The translations under genes were made by a program, and so were the position numbers. From Lachnospiraceae bacterium (lineage in GTDB: Bacteria; Bacillota; Clostridia; Lachnospirales; Lachnospiraceae), in NCBI GenBank assembly GCA_902363675.1, contig CABJAV010000002.1:330709-394708 (forward strand): 64,000 nucleotides of DNA, written 5' to 3'. Shown in pieces: positions 43,587-53,227 of this stretch (positions are counted from its first letter, which is position 1; every line of letters begins with the position of its first letter). Below the pieces are notes generated by a model that ran no database searches, was not told where the DNA came from, and worked only from the letters and a program-made list of their open reading frames with translations.

Positions 43587-45035
43587 ATGATGAAATTAGA
43601 AAATTTATATCCAGAACGTGTTTTTTATTACTTTGAAAAACTTACAGAGATTCCACACGGATCTAGAAACACAAAGCAGATCAGCGATTATCTGGTTTCT
43701 TTTGCAAAGGAACATGAACTGAAATATTATCAGGATGAATCAAACAATGTGATTATTGTAAAAGAAGCTACTGCGGGATATGAAAACGCAGACACAATTA
43801 TTATTCAGGGTCATATGGATATGGTCTGTGAAAAGGAAAACGGTTGCAATATTGATTTTACAAAAGATAGTCTGGATATTTTTATAGATGGTGATTTCGT
43901 GAAAGCAAAAGGAACAACACTTGGCGGGGATGATGGTATTGCCGTAGCATATGCGCTTGCAATTTTGGAATCCAAAGAAATCGCGCATCCAAAGCTTGAA
44001 GTGATTATCACAGTTGATGAGGAGATTGGAATGCTTGGAGCAGCAGATATCGATCTTTCTATGATTACCGGACATAAAATGCTGAATATAGACAGTGAAG
44101 AAGAAGGACATTTTCTTACTGGATGTGCTGGAGGTATGTCATTACATTCAAATATTCCGGTACAGAGAACTTTGCAAAAAGGACAAAAATTTAATCTGAA
44201 AATTACAGGTTTGGAAGGCGGACATTCTGGAGCAGAGATTGACAAAGAACACGGAAATGCAAATATTATCATGGGAAGAGTGTTGAAAGGGATTTTTGAC
44301 CGTACACCATTTGGAATCATTTCGCTTGCAGGAGGACTTAAAGATAATGCAATTCCAAGAGAATGTATAGGTGACATTCTGGTACCTGCTGAGAAGGTTG
44401 GTGCTGTAAAAGAGTATGTAAATGAAATGGACGGTATCCTGAAAAATGAGTTTATGAGTTCGGATCCGGCAGTAACTGTTGTTTTGACCGAGGAGGGAGA
44501 AGCAGAAGAACAGATCCTGGATTTTGGTTCTGTTAATCGTGTAATTTTCTATCTTCGTACAGTGCCAAACGGCATCCAGAATATGAGTCAGGTTATGCAT
44601 GGTCTGGTAGAAACTTCTTTGAATTTAGGAATTATGGAACTTTTCGAGGATCATCTGCATACTGTATCATCTGTCCGAAGCAGTGTCGGAACACGCAAGA
44701 CAGAGTTGTGTGAGCGTGTAGATACCGTTGTTGAGATGGTTGGTGGCGAGACAGAGATTGAGGGGGCTTATCCGGCCTGGGAATATCGCAAAGATTCTGA
44801 ACTTCGCATGCAGATTGCAAAAGTATATGAAGAGCTTTATCACACAGAACCTGTATTTGAGACGATTCATGCAGGACTGGAATGTGGATTATTATCTCAG
44901 AAAATAAAAGATCTCGATTGCGTAGCATTCGGACCGGATATTTTTGATATTCATACACCAAAGGAGCGCTTGAGTATTTCATCAACTGCACGTGTCTGGG
45001 ATATGCTGGTTGCCTTTTTAAAAGAAGCAAAATAA
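43587..45035 (+). CDS. pepD: Aminoacyl-histidine dipeptidase (PepD, M20)
   Basis: This 482-residue zinc metallopeptidase of the M20 family cleaves Xaa-His dipeptides in the cytosol. Metal and catalytic residues are in IIIQGHMDMVCEKE, GTTLGGDDGIAVAYALAI, ITVDEEIGMLGA and NIDSEEEGHFLTGCAGG. The dimerisation domain sits in the middle. AGGAGG precedes the ATG; a second in-frame ATG follows at once. Length matches the family. Confidence 0.93.
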   Translation: MMKLENLYPERVFYYFEKLTEIPHGSRNTKQISDYLVSFAKEHELKYYQDESNNVIIVKEATAGYENADTIIIQGHMDMVCEKENGCNIDFTKDSLDIFIDGDFVKAKGTTLGGDDGIAVAYALAILESKEIAHPKLEVIITVDEEIGMLGAADIDLSMITGHKMLNIDSEEEGHFLTGCAGGMSLHSNIPVQRTLQKGQKFNLKITGLEGGHSGAEIDKEHGNANIIMGRVLKGIFDRTPFGIISLAGGLKDNAIPRECIGDILVPAEKVGAVKEYVNEMDGILKNEFMSSDPAVTVVLTEEGEAEEQILDFGSVNRVIFYLRTVPNGIQNMSQVMHGLVETSLNLGIMELFEDHLHTVSSVRSSVGTRKTELCERVDTVVEMVGGETEIEGAYPAWEYRKDSELRMQIAKVYEELYHTEPVFETIHAGLECGLLSQKIKDLDCVAFGPDIFDIHTPKERLSISSTARVWDMLVAFLKEAK

Positions 45036-45051
45036 AAATTGTGAGGAAGCT

Positions 45052-45780
45052 ATGATTCGGTTGGATAAATTTCTTGCAGAAGCAGGTGTCGGAACAAGGA
45101 CAGAAGTTAAGAAATTGATTAAGGCAAAAAAGGTTACGGTTGATGGAGTGACTGTTACCCGGCCAGAACAGAAGGTAAACACTACGGATGCCGTAAGCGT
45201 TGCCGGGAAAGAAATTGTTTACGAGAAATATTCTTATTATCTGTTTCATAAACCGGCCGGATGTGTAACGGCGCGGCAGGATTCCATGCATAAGACGGTA
45301 TTGGATTATTTTCCGGAAGAGCTGCAAAGAAATTTATCTCCGGTTGGACGGTTAGATAAAGATACGGAAGGGCTACTACTTCTGACAAATGATGGTGCAT
45401 TTAATCATTATCTGATGAGTCCGGCAAATCATGTGACGAAAACATATTATGCAGTTCTTGATCAGAAAGTGCCGGAAACTGCAGTTAACCTGTTTGCTGA
45501 AGGCGTTGACATCGGAGATGATAAAAAAACACTTCCGGCAGAACTTCACATTTTGCCTACAAAGTCAGATGAAGAAAAAACAACCCAATATGCCGCAGAG
45601 TTAACAATCTGTGAAGGACGTTTTCATCAGGTGAAGCGTATGTTTGCGGCTGTTGGCTGCAAGGTTGTTTATCTGAAACGCATTCGCATGGGAAGTCTCA
45701 CCTTGACTGATTTGAAAAAAGGCGCTTATCGGAAATTGTCACAGGAAGAAATCAACCGGTTAAAAGAGGAAAAAGGATAG
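45052..45780 (+). CDS. RsuA-family 16S/23S rRNA pseudouridine synthase
   Basis: This 242-residue protein has an N-terminal S4 domain ([20 protein letters not shown]) and a catalytic domain with [19 protein letters not shown], holding the active-site aspartate of RsuA/RluB/RluE/RluF enzymes. [18 protein letters not shown] is the C-terminal signature. The target uridine is not predictable. It lies 16 bases after pepD and 11 before the YgiQ gene. Confidence 0.92.
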   Translation: MIRLDKFLAEAGVGTRTEVKKLIKAKKVTVDGVTVTRPEQKVNTTDAVSVAGKEIVYEKYSYYLFHKPAGCVTARQDSMHKTVLDYFPEELQRNLSPVGRLDKDTEGLLLLTNDGAFNHYLMSPANHVTKTYYAVLDQKVPETAVNLFAEGVDIGDDKKTLPAELHILPTKSDEEKTTQYAAELTICEGRFHQVKRMFAAVGCKVVYLKRIRMGSLTLTDLKKGAYRKLSQEEINRLKEEKG

Positions 45781-45791
45781 AGAGGTTTTAC

Positions 45792-47759
45792 ATGTACGAA
45801 GGATATTTACCAATTTCAAAACAGGATATGATCGACCGGGGTATTGAACAGCTGGATTTTGTTTATGTATGTGGTGACGCTTATGTAGATCATCCGTCCT
45901 TCGGACATGCAATCATTGCGCGTTTGCTCGAAGCTCATGGTTATTCGGTCGGAATTATTTCACAGCCGGACTGGAAGGATGACAGTTCTATTTCCATTTT
46001 GGGTGTGCCAAGGCTTGGATTTCTTGTGTCAGCAGGAAATATGGATTCCATGGTAAACCATTATTCCGTTTCCAAAAAGAGAAGAAATTCAGATTCGTAT
46101 ACACCAGGTGGTGTTATGGGAAAACGTCCGGATTATGCGACGGTGGTTTATTGCAATCTGATTCGCCATACGTATAAGACGGTACCGATTATTATTGGCG
46201 GTATCGAGGCTAGTCTTCGCAGACTTGCCCACTATGATTACTGGTCCAATAAGGTAAAACGTTCGATACTTCTTGATTCCGGTGCGGATATCATTTCCTA
46301 TGGAATGGGAGAACGAAGCATTATTGAGATTGCGGATGCATTAAACGCCGGGATTGCGGTAAAAGATATCACCTTCATAGAAGGAACAGTCTATAAGACA
46401 AAAAATCGTGATATTATTTATGATGCCATTGAACTTCCAGATTATGATGAAATAAAAGAAAATAAACGTTCATTTGCACAGAGTTTTTACAAACAGTATT
46501 GCAATACCGATCCGTTTTCCGGCAAGCGTTTGTTTGAACCATATGGTGGAACAACCTATGTTGTCCAGAATCCACCGGCCAAGCCACTGAGTCAGACTGA
46601 GATGGACGAAGTATATGCGCTTCCATATATGCGCAATTATCATCCGTCCTATGAAGCGGCAGGTGGCGTACCGGCCATCCGGGAAATTAAATTTTCCCTG
46701 ATCAGTAACCGTGGCTGTTTTGGTGGCTGCAGTTTTTGCGCATTGACATTCCATCAGGGACGAATCATTCAGACGAGAAGCCACGAGTCGATTATAGAGG
46801 AAGCAAAGTTAATTACACAGGAACCGGATTTTAAGGGATATATTCACGATGTCGGAGGTCCGACTGCGAATTTCCGTGCGCCTGCCTGCAAAAAGCAGAT
46901 GACAAAAGGTGCCTGTCCAACCAAGCAGTGTTTGTTTCCAACACCTTGTAAGAACCTTGAAGTAGACCATAAGGATTATATTGAACTGCTTCGAAAATTG
47001 CGTGAACTTCCTAAGGTAAAAAAAGTATTTATCCGTTCCGGTATTCGTTTTGATTATCTGATGTATGATAGAGATCATACATTTTTACGCGAATTGTGTG
47101 AGTATCATGTAAGCGGACAGTTAAAGGTTGCACCGGAGCATATCAGTAATACCGTTTTGCAGAAACTTGGAAAGCCAAGTGTAGAAGTTTATAACAGCTT
47201 CGTAAAGGCTTACAAAGAGATGAATAAGAAACTCGGAAAGGAACAGTATCTCGTACCATATCTGATGTCTTCTCATCCGGGATCCACTTTAAAAGAAGCA
47301 ATTGAACTTGCAGAATATTTGCGGGATCTGGGTTATATGCCGGAACAGGTACAGGATTTTTATCCGACACCATCTACGATTTCTACCTGTATGTACTATA
47401 CCGGGCTGGATCCAAGGACCATGGAACCTGTTTATGTTGCAACAAATCCACATGAGAAGGCAATGCAGCGTGCACTGATTCAGTATCGCAATCCGAAAAA
47501 TTATGATCTGGTCTATGAGGCTCTTATGAAAGCGGGAAGACAGGATTTGATCGGATTTGATAAAAATTGTCTGATTCGTCCGCGAAAGTTCGGATCCAAA
47601 GCAGGAGGGCATCCACATAAGGGAGAGTCGGTAAAAGCAGGTGCAAACAGTAATCGTACTTATAAAGGAAAACATATAGCGGATAGTCGCAGTGCAGCCG
47701 GTAAGAACAAGAAAACCGTAAAAAAGAAAACCATTCGCAATATTCATAAAAAGAAATAG
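45792..47759 (+). CDS. YgiQ family radical SAM protein
   Basis: This 655-residue protein has an N-terminal UPF0313 domain and the radical SAM motif [20 protein letters not shown] near residue 305. [20 protein letters not shown] and [19 protein letters not shown] are family signatures. The last ~50 residues are strongly basic ([15 protein letters not shown]), suggesting RNA binding or disorder. The reaction is unknown. It sits between two pseudouridine synthases, hinting at an RNA-linked role, but this may be chance. Confidence 0.9.
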   Translation: MYEGYLPISKQDMIDRGIEQLDFVYVCGDAYVDHPSFGHAIIARLLEAHGYSVGIISQPDWKDDSSISILGVPRLGFLVSAGNMDSMVNHYSVSKKRRNSDSYTPGGVMGKRPDYATVVYCNLIRHTYKTVPIIIGGIEASLRRLAHYDYWSNKVKRSILLDSGADIISYGMGERSIIEIADALNAGIAVKDITFIEGTVYKTKNRDIIYDAIELPDYDEIKENKRSFAQSFYKQYCNTDPFSGKRLFEPYGGTTYVVQNPPAKPLSQTEMDEVYALPYMRNYHPSYEAAGGVPAIREIKFSLISNRGCFGGCSFCALTFHQGRIIQTRSHESIIEEAKLITQEPDFKGYIHDVGGPTANFRAPACKKQMTKGACPTKQCLFPTPCKNLEVDHKDYIELLRKLRELPKVKKVFIRSGIRFDYLMYDRDHTFLRELCEYHVSGQLKVAPEHISNTVLQKLGKPSVEVYNSFVKAYKEMNKKLGKEQYLVPYLMSSHPGSTLKEAIELAEYLRDLGYMPEQVQDFYPTPSTISTCMYYTGLDPRTMEPVYVATNPHEKAMQRALIQYRNPKNYDLVYEALMKAGRQDLIGFDKNCLIRPRKFGSKAGGHPHKGESVKAGANSNRTYKGKHIADSRSAAGKNKKTVKKKTIRNIHKKK

Positions 47760-47786
47760 AAATAAATAAGGAAAGCATAGGATTTT

Positions 47787-48740
47787 ATGAGAGAATTTAT
47801 CATTGGTTCGAATGAGGGCCAGCAACGTTTGGATAAGTATTTAAAAAAACTTTTGCCAAATGCTTCAACAGGCTTCTTATATAAGATGATGAGAAAAAAG
47901 AATATTACCTGTAACGGAAAAAAAGTTACAGGGAAAGAATCACTGAAAAAAGGAGATATCATTCGGGTATTTTTCAGTGAAGAAACACTCACAAAATTTA
48001 TGCGGGATGCAAAAGCATTACAGCAGGAATATGAAATGCTTCAGGAATTACCGATGAAAGGACTTAAAGTTATTTATGAAGATGAGGATATCCTGATTGC
48101 AGATAAACCTTATAATATGCTTTCCCAGAAAGCAAGGGAAAATGATGTATCTGCCAATGAATACCTGCTTGGATATCTGATTCGCACGCATTCTCTTCAA
48201 TTGGAAGATTTTGAAGCTTTTCGTCCGTCTGTTTGTAATCGGTTGGATCGAAACACGACAGGGTTACTTTTGATGGGCAAGTCTCTCAAAGGCCTACAGA
48301 CACTTTCCGAAGGATTAAGGGAACGTACCATCCATAAATATTATCGCGCGATTGTTGCAGGGGAAGTCCACAAATCCGAGCATCTGATTGGATATTTGAC
48401 CAAAAATGAAAAGGACAATATGGTAACGGTAACGGATAAACAGACCGAAGACTCATCGAGAATTGAGACTGCATATGAACCGGTGAAGGTGAATGCGGGC
48501 AAGACATTGTTAGAAATTCATCTGATCACAGGAAAGACACATCAGATTCGTGCACATTTAGCATCAATCGGACATCCTATCATCGGAGACATGAAGTACG
48601 GGGATAAAAAGGTAAATCAGGAAAATTATGAAGAACATAAAGTGACACATCAGCTTCTTCATGCATATCGAATGGAATTTCCGGATGGTAGAATTTTTTG
48701 TGCACCGGTTCCGGATATATTTGTGAAACTTGGCTTTTAA
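47787..48740 (+). CDS. RluA-family pseudouridine synthase
   Basis: This 317-residue protein has an N-terminal S4 domain (about 14-75, RLDKYLKKLLPNASTGFLYK) and a catalytic domain with VCNRLDRNTTGLLLMGKS, the RLD motif with the active aspartate. ITGKTHQIRAHLASIGHPII is the C-terminal signature of RluA/C/D enzymes. The target position is unknown. A mismatched hairpin at 48743-48768 follows but has no T-run. Confidence 0.92.
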   Translation: MREFIIGSNEGQQRLDKYLKKLLPNASTGFLYKMMRKKNITCNGKKVTGKESLKKGDIIRVFFSEETLTKFMRDAKALQQEYEMLQELPMKGLKVIYEDEDILIADKPYNMLSQKARENDVSANEYLLGYLIRTHSLQLEDFEAFRPSVCNRLDRNTTGLLLMGKSLKGLQTLSEGLRERTIHKYYRAIVAGEVHKSEHLIGYLTKNEKDNMVTVTDKQTEDSSRIETAYEPVKVNAGKTLLEIHLITGKTHQIRAHLASIGHPIIGDMKYGDKKVNQENYEEHKVTHQLLHAYRMEFPDGRIFCAPVPDIFVKLGF

Positions 48741-48805
48741 AAGAGGGGCAAAATACCTTTTGACCCTCATATCATAAACATAGAATATAGAATGAGGAAA
48801 ATGAT

Positions 48806-49339
48806 ATGCCGACATGGAATTCAAGAGGCCTTCGAGGCTCGACACTTGAAGATTTACTGAATCGAACAAATGAAAAATACTTAGAACATGATCTTGCACT
48901 CATTCAAAAAATACCGACCCCAATTACGCCAATCAACATTGACAAAGCGTCAAGGCATATCACGTTAGCTTATTTTGAACAGAAGAGTACCGTCGATTAT
49001 ATTGGAGCGGTACAGGGAATCCCCATTTGCTTTGATGCAAAAGAGTGTAATACAGATACATTTCCACTCGCAAATATTCATGAACATCAGGTGGCCTTTA
49101 TGAAGGCTTTTGAGAAACAGGAAGGCGTTGCCTTTATTCTGATTTCTTTTACACATCGGGATGAATTCTATTATCTGCGGTTTGCAGAACTTATGAAATA
49201 CTGGGAGAGGTCCCAAGAGGGCGGACGGAAAAGTTTTCGATATGAGGAACTGGATGAAGATTATTTTCTTCCGAAAATATCGGGCATATTAGTTCCGTAT
49301 TTGAATATACTGCAAAAGGACCTTGCGTCGAGGGATTGA
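48806..49339 (+). CDS. recU: Holliday junction resolvase RecU
   Basis: This 177-residue endonuclease matches RecU: WNSRGLRGSTLEDLLNRTNE near the start, then KSTVDYIGAVQGIPICFDAK with the nuclease D...ExK residues, and QVAFMKAFEKQEGVAFILIS. It resolves Holliday junctions in Firmicutes and complements RuvAB encoded elsewhere in this window. The stop codon lies inside the -35 box of the histidine operon promoter. Confidence 0.9.
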   Translation: MPTWNSRGLRGSTLEDLLNRTNEKYLEHDLALIQKIPTPITPINIDKASRHITLAYFEQKSTVDYIGAVQGIPICFDAKECNTDTFPLANIHEHQVAFMKAFEKQEGVAFILISFTHRDEFYYLRFAELMKYWERSQEGGRKSFRYEELDEDYFLPKISGILVPYLNILQKDLASRD

Positions 49340-49364
49340 CATTTCTATGTTTTTCCCATATAAT
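49336..49364 (+). promoter_or_regulatory. Consensus promoter for the his operon
   Basis: TTGACA at 49336-49341 and TATAAT at 49359-49364 with a 17-base spacer form a perfect sigma-A promoter. Its -35 contains the recU stop codon. An imperfect dyad GTGGTA/TATCAC at 49379-49396 lies just downstream. Confidence 0.88.
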
Positions 49365-49378
49365 AGCAATGTTTTTAT

Positions 49379-49396
49379 GTGGTATCGAATTATCAC
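49379..49396. promoter_or_regulatory. Possible operator downstream of the his promoter
   Basis: GTGGTA and TATCAC form a six-base inverted repeat (one mismatch) spaced by six bases, at roughly +8 to +25 of the predicted transcript. It is too short a leader for a T-box. An operator role is inference. Confidence 0.3.
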
Positions 49397-49440
49397 GTTA
49401 ACACTTTAGCAAAATAAAGTACACAGTAAAGGAACAAATT

Positions 49441-50637
49441 ATGACAGATCAAATGTTACATACACCGGATGGAGTCCGGGATATTTATAATGGAGAATGC
49501 AAACAGAAATTATTGTTGCAGGATCGACTGCATGCGGTTTTGACAAAATACGGTTATCGTGATATTCAGACACCTACCTTTGAATTTTTCAATATTTTCA
49601 GTAAAGAAATCGGTACAACTCCTTCCAAGGATCTATACAAGTTTTTTGACAAAGATGGAAATACGCTTGTACTGCGTCCGGATTTTACACCTTCCGTTGC
49701 CAGAAGTGCCGCAAAATATTATGCGGAAGACGATATGCCGGTAAAGCTTTGCTATATGGGCAATACATTTATCAATTCTTCTTCTTACCAGGGAAGATTA
49801 AAAGAAACAACACAATGTGGTGTCGAACTGATTGGAGATGGAAGTGTCTGTGCAGATGCAGAGATTCTTGCAATGGTAGTCGACTCCTTACGTGCCAGTG
49901 GATTAAAAGAATTTCAGATTTCTGTTGGACATGCCCGCTTTTTCCATGGACTCATTGAGGCTGCCGGTTTAGGAGAAGAGGCAGAGGAAGAGTTGCGTGA
50001 ACTTTTAAATAACAAGAATTTCTTTGGCGTTGAGGAATTTGTAGAAACATTAAATTTAGATGCAAATTTGAAAAAATTATTTACCATGCTGGGCAGTTTT
50101 GAAACACAGGTAGAAGAACTTGCAGAGGCGAAAAATCTTGCGGCAGATTATCCGGTAATTCTTTCTGCAATTGCGGATCTTGAAAAATTAGGTGAGTACT
50201 TGAAACTCTATGGTATTGAGAAGTATATTTCGTTTGAACTTGGTATCATCAGCAAGTATCATTATTATACCGGTATTATCTTTGCCGGATATACATTTGG
50301 AACTGGTGAGCCAATTGTAAAAGGTGGTCGTTATGATAAACTTCTTACTTATTTTGGAAAGAAAGCACCATCTATTGGATTTGGTATCGTAGTGGATCAG
50401 TTGATGGCTGCACTTAGTCGTCAGAAAATTCAGCTTGCTGTAGAGGATCATACGACATTGCTTGTGTTTACGGAAGAAAAGATTCAGCAGGCAATCGCTC
50501 GTGCGCAGCAATTGCGCGGGGATGGAAATGATGTTACAATGATTCCTTTTGCAACAGCACATACAAGAGAAGATTATGAAAACTACGCACAAAAGAACCA
50601 CATTTCAAACGTGGAATTTATGGATGGAGACGCATAA
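49441..50637 (+). CDS. hisZ: ATP phosphoribosyltransferase regulatory subunit HisZ
   Basis: This 398-residue HisRS-like protein has class II synthetase motif remnants: [16 protein letters not shown], then [15 protein letters not shown] and [20 protein letters not shown]. It lacks a tRNA anticodon-binding domain. It partners with short-form HisG, encoded directly after it, to start histidine synthesis. AAAGGAACAAATT precedes the ATG. Stop and hisG start share base 50637. Confidence 0.93.
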   Translation: MTDQMLHTPDGVRDIYNGECKQKLLLQDRLHAVLTKYGYRDIQTPTFEFFNIFSKEIGTTPSKDLYKFFDKDGNTLVLRPDFTPSVARSAAKYYAEDDMPVKLCYMGNTFINSSSYQGRLKETTQCGVELIGDGSVCADAEILAMVVDSLRASGLKEFQISVGHARFFHGLIEAAGLGEEAEEELRELLNNKNFFGVEEFVETLNLDANLKKLFTMLGSFETQVEELAEAKNLAADYPVILSAIADLEKLGEYLKLYGIEKYISFELGIISKYHYYTGIIFAGYTFGTGEPIVKGGRYDKLLTYFGKKAPSIGFGIVVDQLMAALSRQKIQLAVEDHTTLLVFTEEKIQQAIARAQQLRGDGNDVTMIPFATAHTREDYENYAQKNHISNVEFMDGDA

Positions 50638-51281
50638 TGGAAGATAAAAGATACCTGACGTTTGCTTTGGGAAAAGGACGTCTTGCAAAAAAAACATTGG
50701 AATTATTTGAAAAAATCGGAATTACATGCGAAGAGATCAAGGACCCTGATACAAGAAAGCTGATTTTTGTGAATGAGGAGTTAAAACTCCGTTTTTTCCT
50801 TGCGAAGGGACCGGATGTACCTACATATGTGGAATATGGAGCCGCAGATATCGGAATTGTCGGCAAAGATACGATTTTAGAAGAGGCACGTAATATATAT
50901 GAAGTTTTAGATCTTGGATTCGGAAAATGCAGAATGTGTATCTGTGGCCCGGAAAGCGCAAGAGATCTGTTACAGCATCATGAACAGATCCGCGTGGCTA
51001 CAAAGTATCCGCGGATCGCAAAGGATTATTTTTACAACAAAAAACATCAGACCGTGGAAATTATTAAATTAAATGGTTCTATCGAACTTGCTCCAATTGT
51101 CGGACTTTCTGAAGTGATTTGTGATATTGTAGAGACTGGAACAACATTAAGGGAAAATGGATTGACTGTTTTGGAAGAAGTATGTCCATTGTCAGCACGT
51201 GTTGTCGTGAACCAGGTAAGTATGAAAATGGAAAATGAAAGAATCACCAAACTGATTCGTGATTTAAAGACGGTAATTTAG
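50637..51281 (+). CDS. hisG: ATP phosphoribosyltransferase, short form
   Basis: This 214-residue enzyme condenses ATP and PRPP in the first step of histidine synthesis. It is the short form lacking the C-terminal allosteric domain, consistent with the HisZ encoded upstream. [20 protein letters not shown] opens the protein, [15 protein letters not shown] lies near residue 70, and [20 protein letters not shown] is the PRPP loop. Confidence 0.95.
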   Translation: MEDKRYLTFALGKGRLAKKTLELFEKIGITCEEIKDPDTRKLIFVNEELKLRFFLAKGPDVPTYVEYGAADIGIVGKDTILEEARNIYEVLDLGFGKCRMCICGPESARDLLQHHEQIRVATKYPRIAKDYFYNKKHQTVEIIKLNGSIELAPIVGLSEVICDIVETGTTLRENGLTVLEEVCPLSARVVVNQVSMKMENERITKLIRDLKTVI

Positions 51282-51302
51282 AAAACTACAGGGAGGCACA
51301 TT

Positions 51303-52589
51303 ATGAGAATTCTTAAACTTACACCAGAGACACAGAATGATATTCTGCAGAACTTATTAAAAAGAAGCCCAAATAATTACGGAGAATTTGAGGGCCGTGT
51401 AAATGCAATCATCGAAGAAGTTCGTAAGAACCGTGATCAGGCAATTTTTTCTTATACAAAGCAGTTTGATGGTGCAGATATCAACGCAGACAATATTCTG
51501 GTCACAGAGGCAGAAATCCAAGAGGCTTATGAGCAGGTAGATGAAACATTGCTTTCTGTTATTCGTAAATCTCTTGTCAATATTAAAAAGTATCATGAAA
51601 AACAGATGCAGAACTCATGGTTTACATCAGAAGATGGCATTATTCTGGGACAGAAAGTAACTGCACTGGCAACGGTAGGTGTATATGTACCTGGTGGAAA
51701 AGCAGTATATCCATCCTCTGTACTTATGAATGTATTGCCGGCAAAAGTTGCGGGTGTTGATCGAATTGTCATGTGTACACCTCCTGGAAAAGATGGAAAA
51801 GTATATGCATCCACGCTGGTTGCTGCAAAAGAAGCCGGTGTTGATGAAATTTATAAAGTCGGCGGCGCTCAGGCAATCGCAGCTATGGCATTCGGAACAG
51901 AGAGTGTTCCAAAGGTAGACAAGATTGTTGGACCAGGAAATATTTATGTAGCACTTGCAAAAAAAGCAGTATTTGGTTATGTAAGTATTGATTCCATTGC
52001 TGGTCCGAGTGAAATTCTTGTTCTGGCAGATGATACTGCAAATCCTCGTTATGTTGCAGCCGATTTATTGTCTCAGGCAGAACATGATGAGATGGCATCT
52101 GCTATTTTAATTACTACAAGTTTAAAGCTTGCAGAAGAAGTATCCAAAGAAGTAGATGGATTTGTAGAAGTTCTTTCCAGAAAAGAAATTATTCAGAAAT
52201 CATTAGACAATTATGGTTATATTTTAGTTGCTGATACTATGGATGAAGCGATTGCAACTGTAAACGAAATTGCTTCCGAGCATATGGAGATTGTCACAGC
52301 TGATCCATTCCATGTTATGACAAAGATTCGTAATGCAGGTGCAATCTTTATCGGAGAGTATTCTTCCGAACCACTTGGAGATTATTTTGCAGGTCCAAAC
52401 CATGTCCTTCCGACAAATGGTACCGCGAAATTCTTCTCTGCATTATCTGTAGATGATTTTATTAAGAAATCCAGCATTATCTCATATTCAAGAGAAGCGT
52501 TAGAGAAGGTACATACCGATATCGAACAGTTCGCAGAGTGCGAAAAACTTACCGCACATGCGAATTCAATTCGTGTTCGTTTTGAATAG
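51303..52589 (+). CDS. hisD: Histidinol dehydrogenase
   Basis: This 428-residue zinc enzyme oxidises histidinol to histidine in two NAD-dependent steps. YVPGGKAVYPSSVLMNVLPA, VGGAQAIAAMAFGTESVPKV and KIVGPGNIYVALAKKAVFG are NAD-site signatures. Zinc and base residues lie in LLSQAEHDEMAS and IASEHMEIVT. AGGGAGG precedes the ATG. The order hisZ-G-D-B is typical for Firmicutes. Confidence 0.96.
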   Translation: MRILKLTPETQNDILQNLLKRSPNNYGEFEGRVNAIIEEVRKNRDQAIFSYTKQFDGADINADNILVTEAEIQEAYEQVDETLLSVIRKSLVNIKKYHEKQMQNSWFTSEDGIILGQKVTALATVGVYVPGGKAVYPSSVLMNVLPAKVAGVDRIVMCTPPGKDGKVYASTLVAAKEAGVDEIYKVGGAQAIAAMAFGTESVPKVDKIVGPGNIYVALAKKAVFGYVSIDSIAGPSEILVLADDTANPRYVAADLLSQAEHDEMASAILITTSLKLAEEVSKEVDGFVEVLSRKEIIQKSLDNYGYILVADTMDEAIATVNEIASEHMEIVTADPFHVMTKIRNAGAIFIGEYSSEPLGDYFAGPNHVLPTNGTAKFFSALSVDDFIKKSSIISYSREALEKVHTDIEQFAECEKLTAHANSIRVRFE

Positions 52590-52633
52590 GACCAAAAAAG
52601 ATTCAATACATATCATAAAGAGGGTATCAGATT

Positions 52634-53224
52634 ATGGCAGATAGAATTGCAAAATTACAGCGAAAGACAAAAGAGACGGATATTGCAGTAACGTTAAATA
52701 TTGACGGAACCGGTAAATCACAGATTCAGACAGGCATAGGTTTTTTTGATCATATGCTGGAAGGATTTTCCAAACATGGATTTTTTGATTTGAATTTATC
52801 CTGTGATGGCGATTTGATCGTAGACAGTCATCATACCATTGAAGACAGTGGCATTGTACTCGGAAATGCAATCCGCGAAGCAATTGGAGATAAAAGCGGT
52901 ATTCGGCGTTTTGGAAGCTGTATTTTACCAATGGATGAATCACTAGTACTGTGTGCCGTTGATTTGTCCGGTCGTCCGTATCTGGTTTTTGATGGTGAAT
53001 TTACAACAGAACGTATCGGACAGATGGATACCGAAATGATAAAAGAGTTTTTCTATGCAGTATCTTATTCTGCAGGTATGAATCTGCACATTAAAGTATT
53101 AAGCCCTGGAAACAATCATCATATGGCGGAAGCAATGTTTAAATCTTTTGCCCGCGCTTTGGATGAGGCAACCACCATGGACCCACGTATTCAGGGAATT
53201 TTGTCCACGAAAGGAAGTTTATAA
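52634..53224 (+). CDS. hisB: Imidazoleglycerol-phosphate dehydratase
   Basis: This 196-residue manganese enzyme has metal-binding motifs GFFDHMLEGFSKHG, VDSHHTIEDSGIVLG and NNHHMAEAMFKSFARALDEA. It is the monofunctional dehydratase, without the histidinol-phosphatase domain of the enterobacterial protein. The next gene begins three bases after its stop. Confidence 0.95.
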   Translation: MADRIAKLQRKTKETDIAVTLNIDGTGKSQIQTGIGFFDHMLEGFSKHGFFDLNLSCDGDLIVDSHHTIEDSGIVLGNAIREAIGDKSGIRRFGSCILPMDESLVLCAVDLSGRPYLVFDGEFTTERIGQMDTEMIKEFFYAVSYSAGMNLHIKVLSPGNNHHMAEAMFKSFARALDEATTMDPRIQGILSTKGSL

Positions 53225-53227
53225 TAA

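Noticed and set aside
48743..48768. Hairpin after the RluA-family gene as a terminator
   Set aside because: GAGGGGCAAAA/TTTTGACCCTC has a mismatch and no T-run follows, so termination is not supported.
49340..49440. T-box riboswitch or attenuator before hisZ
   Set aside because: Only about 70 bases lie between the predicted transcription start and the ATG, with no T-box motif, specifier loop or terminator.
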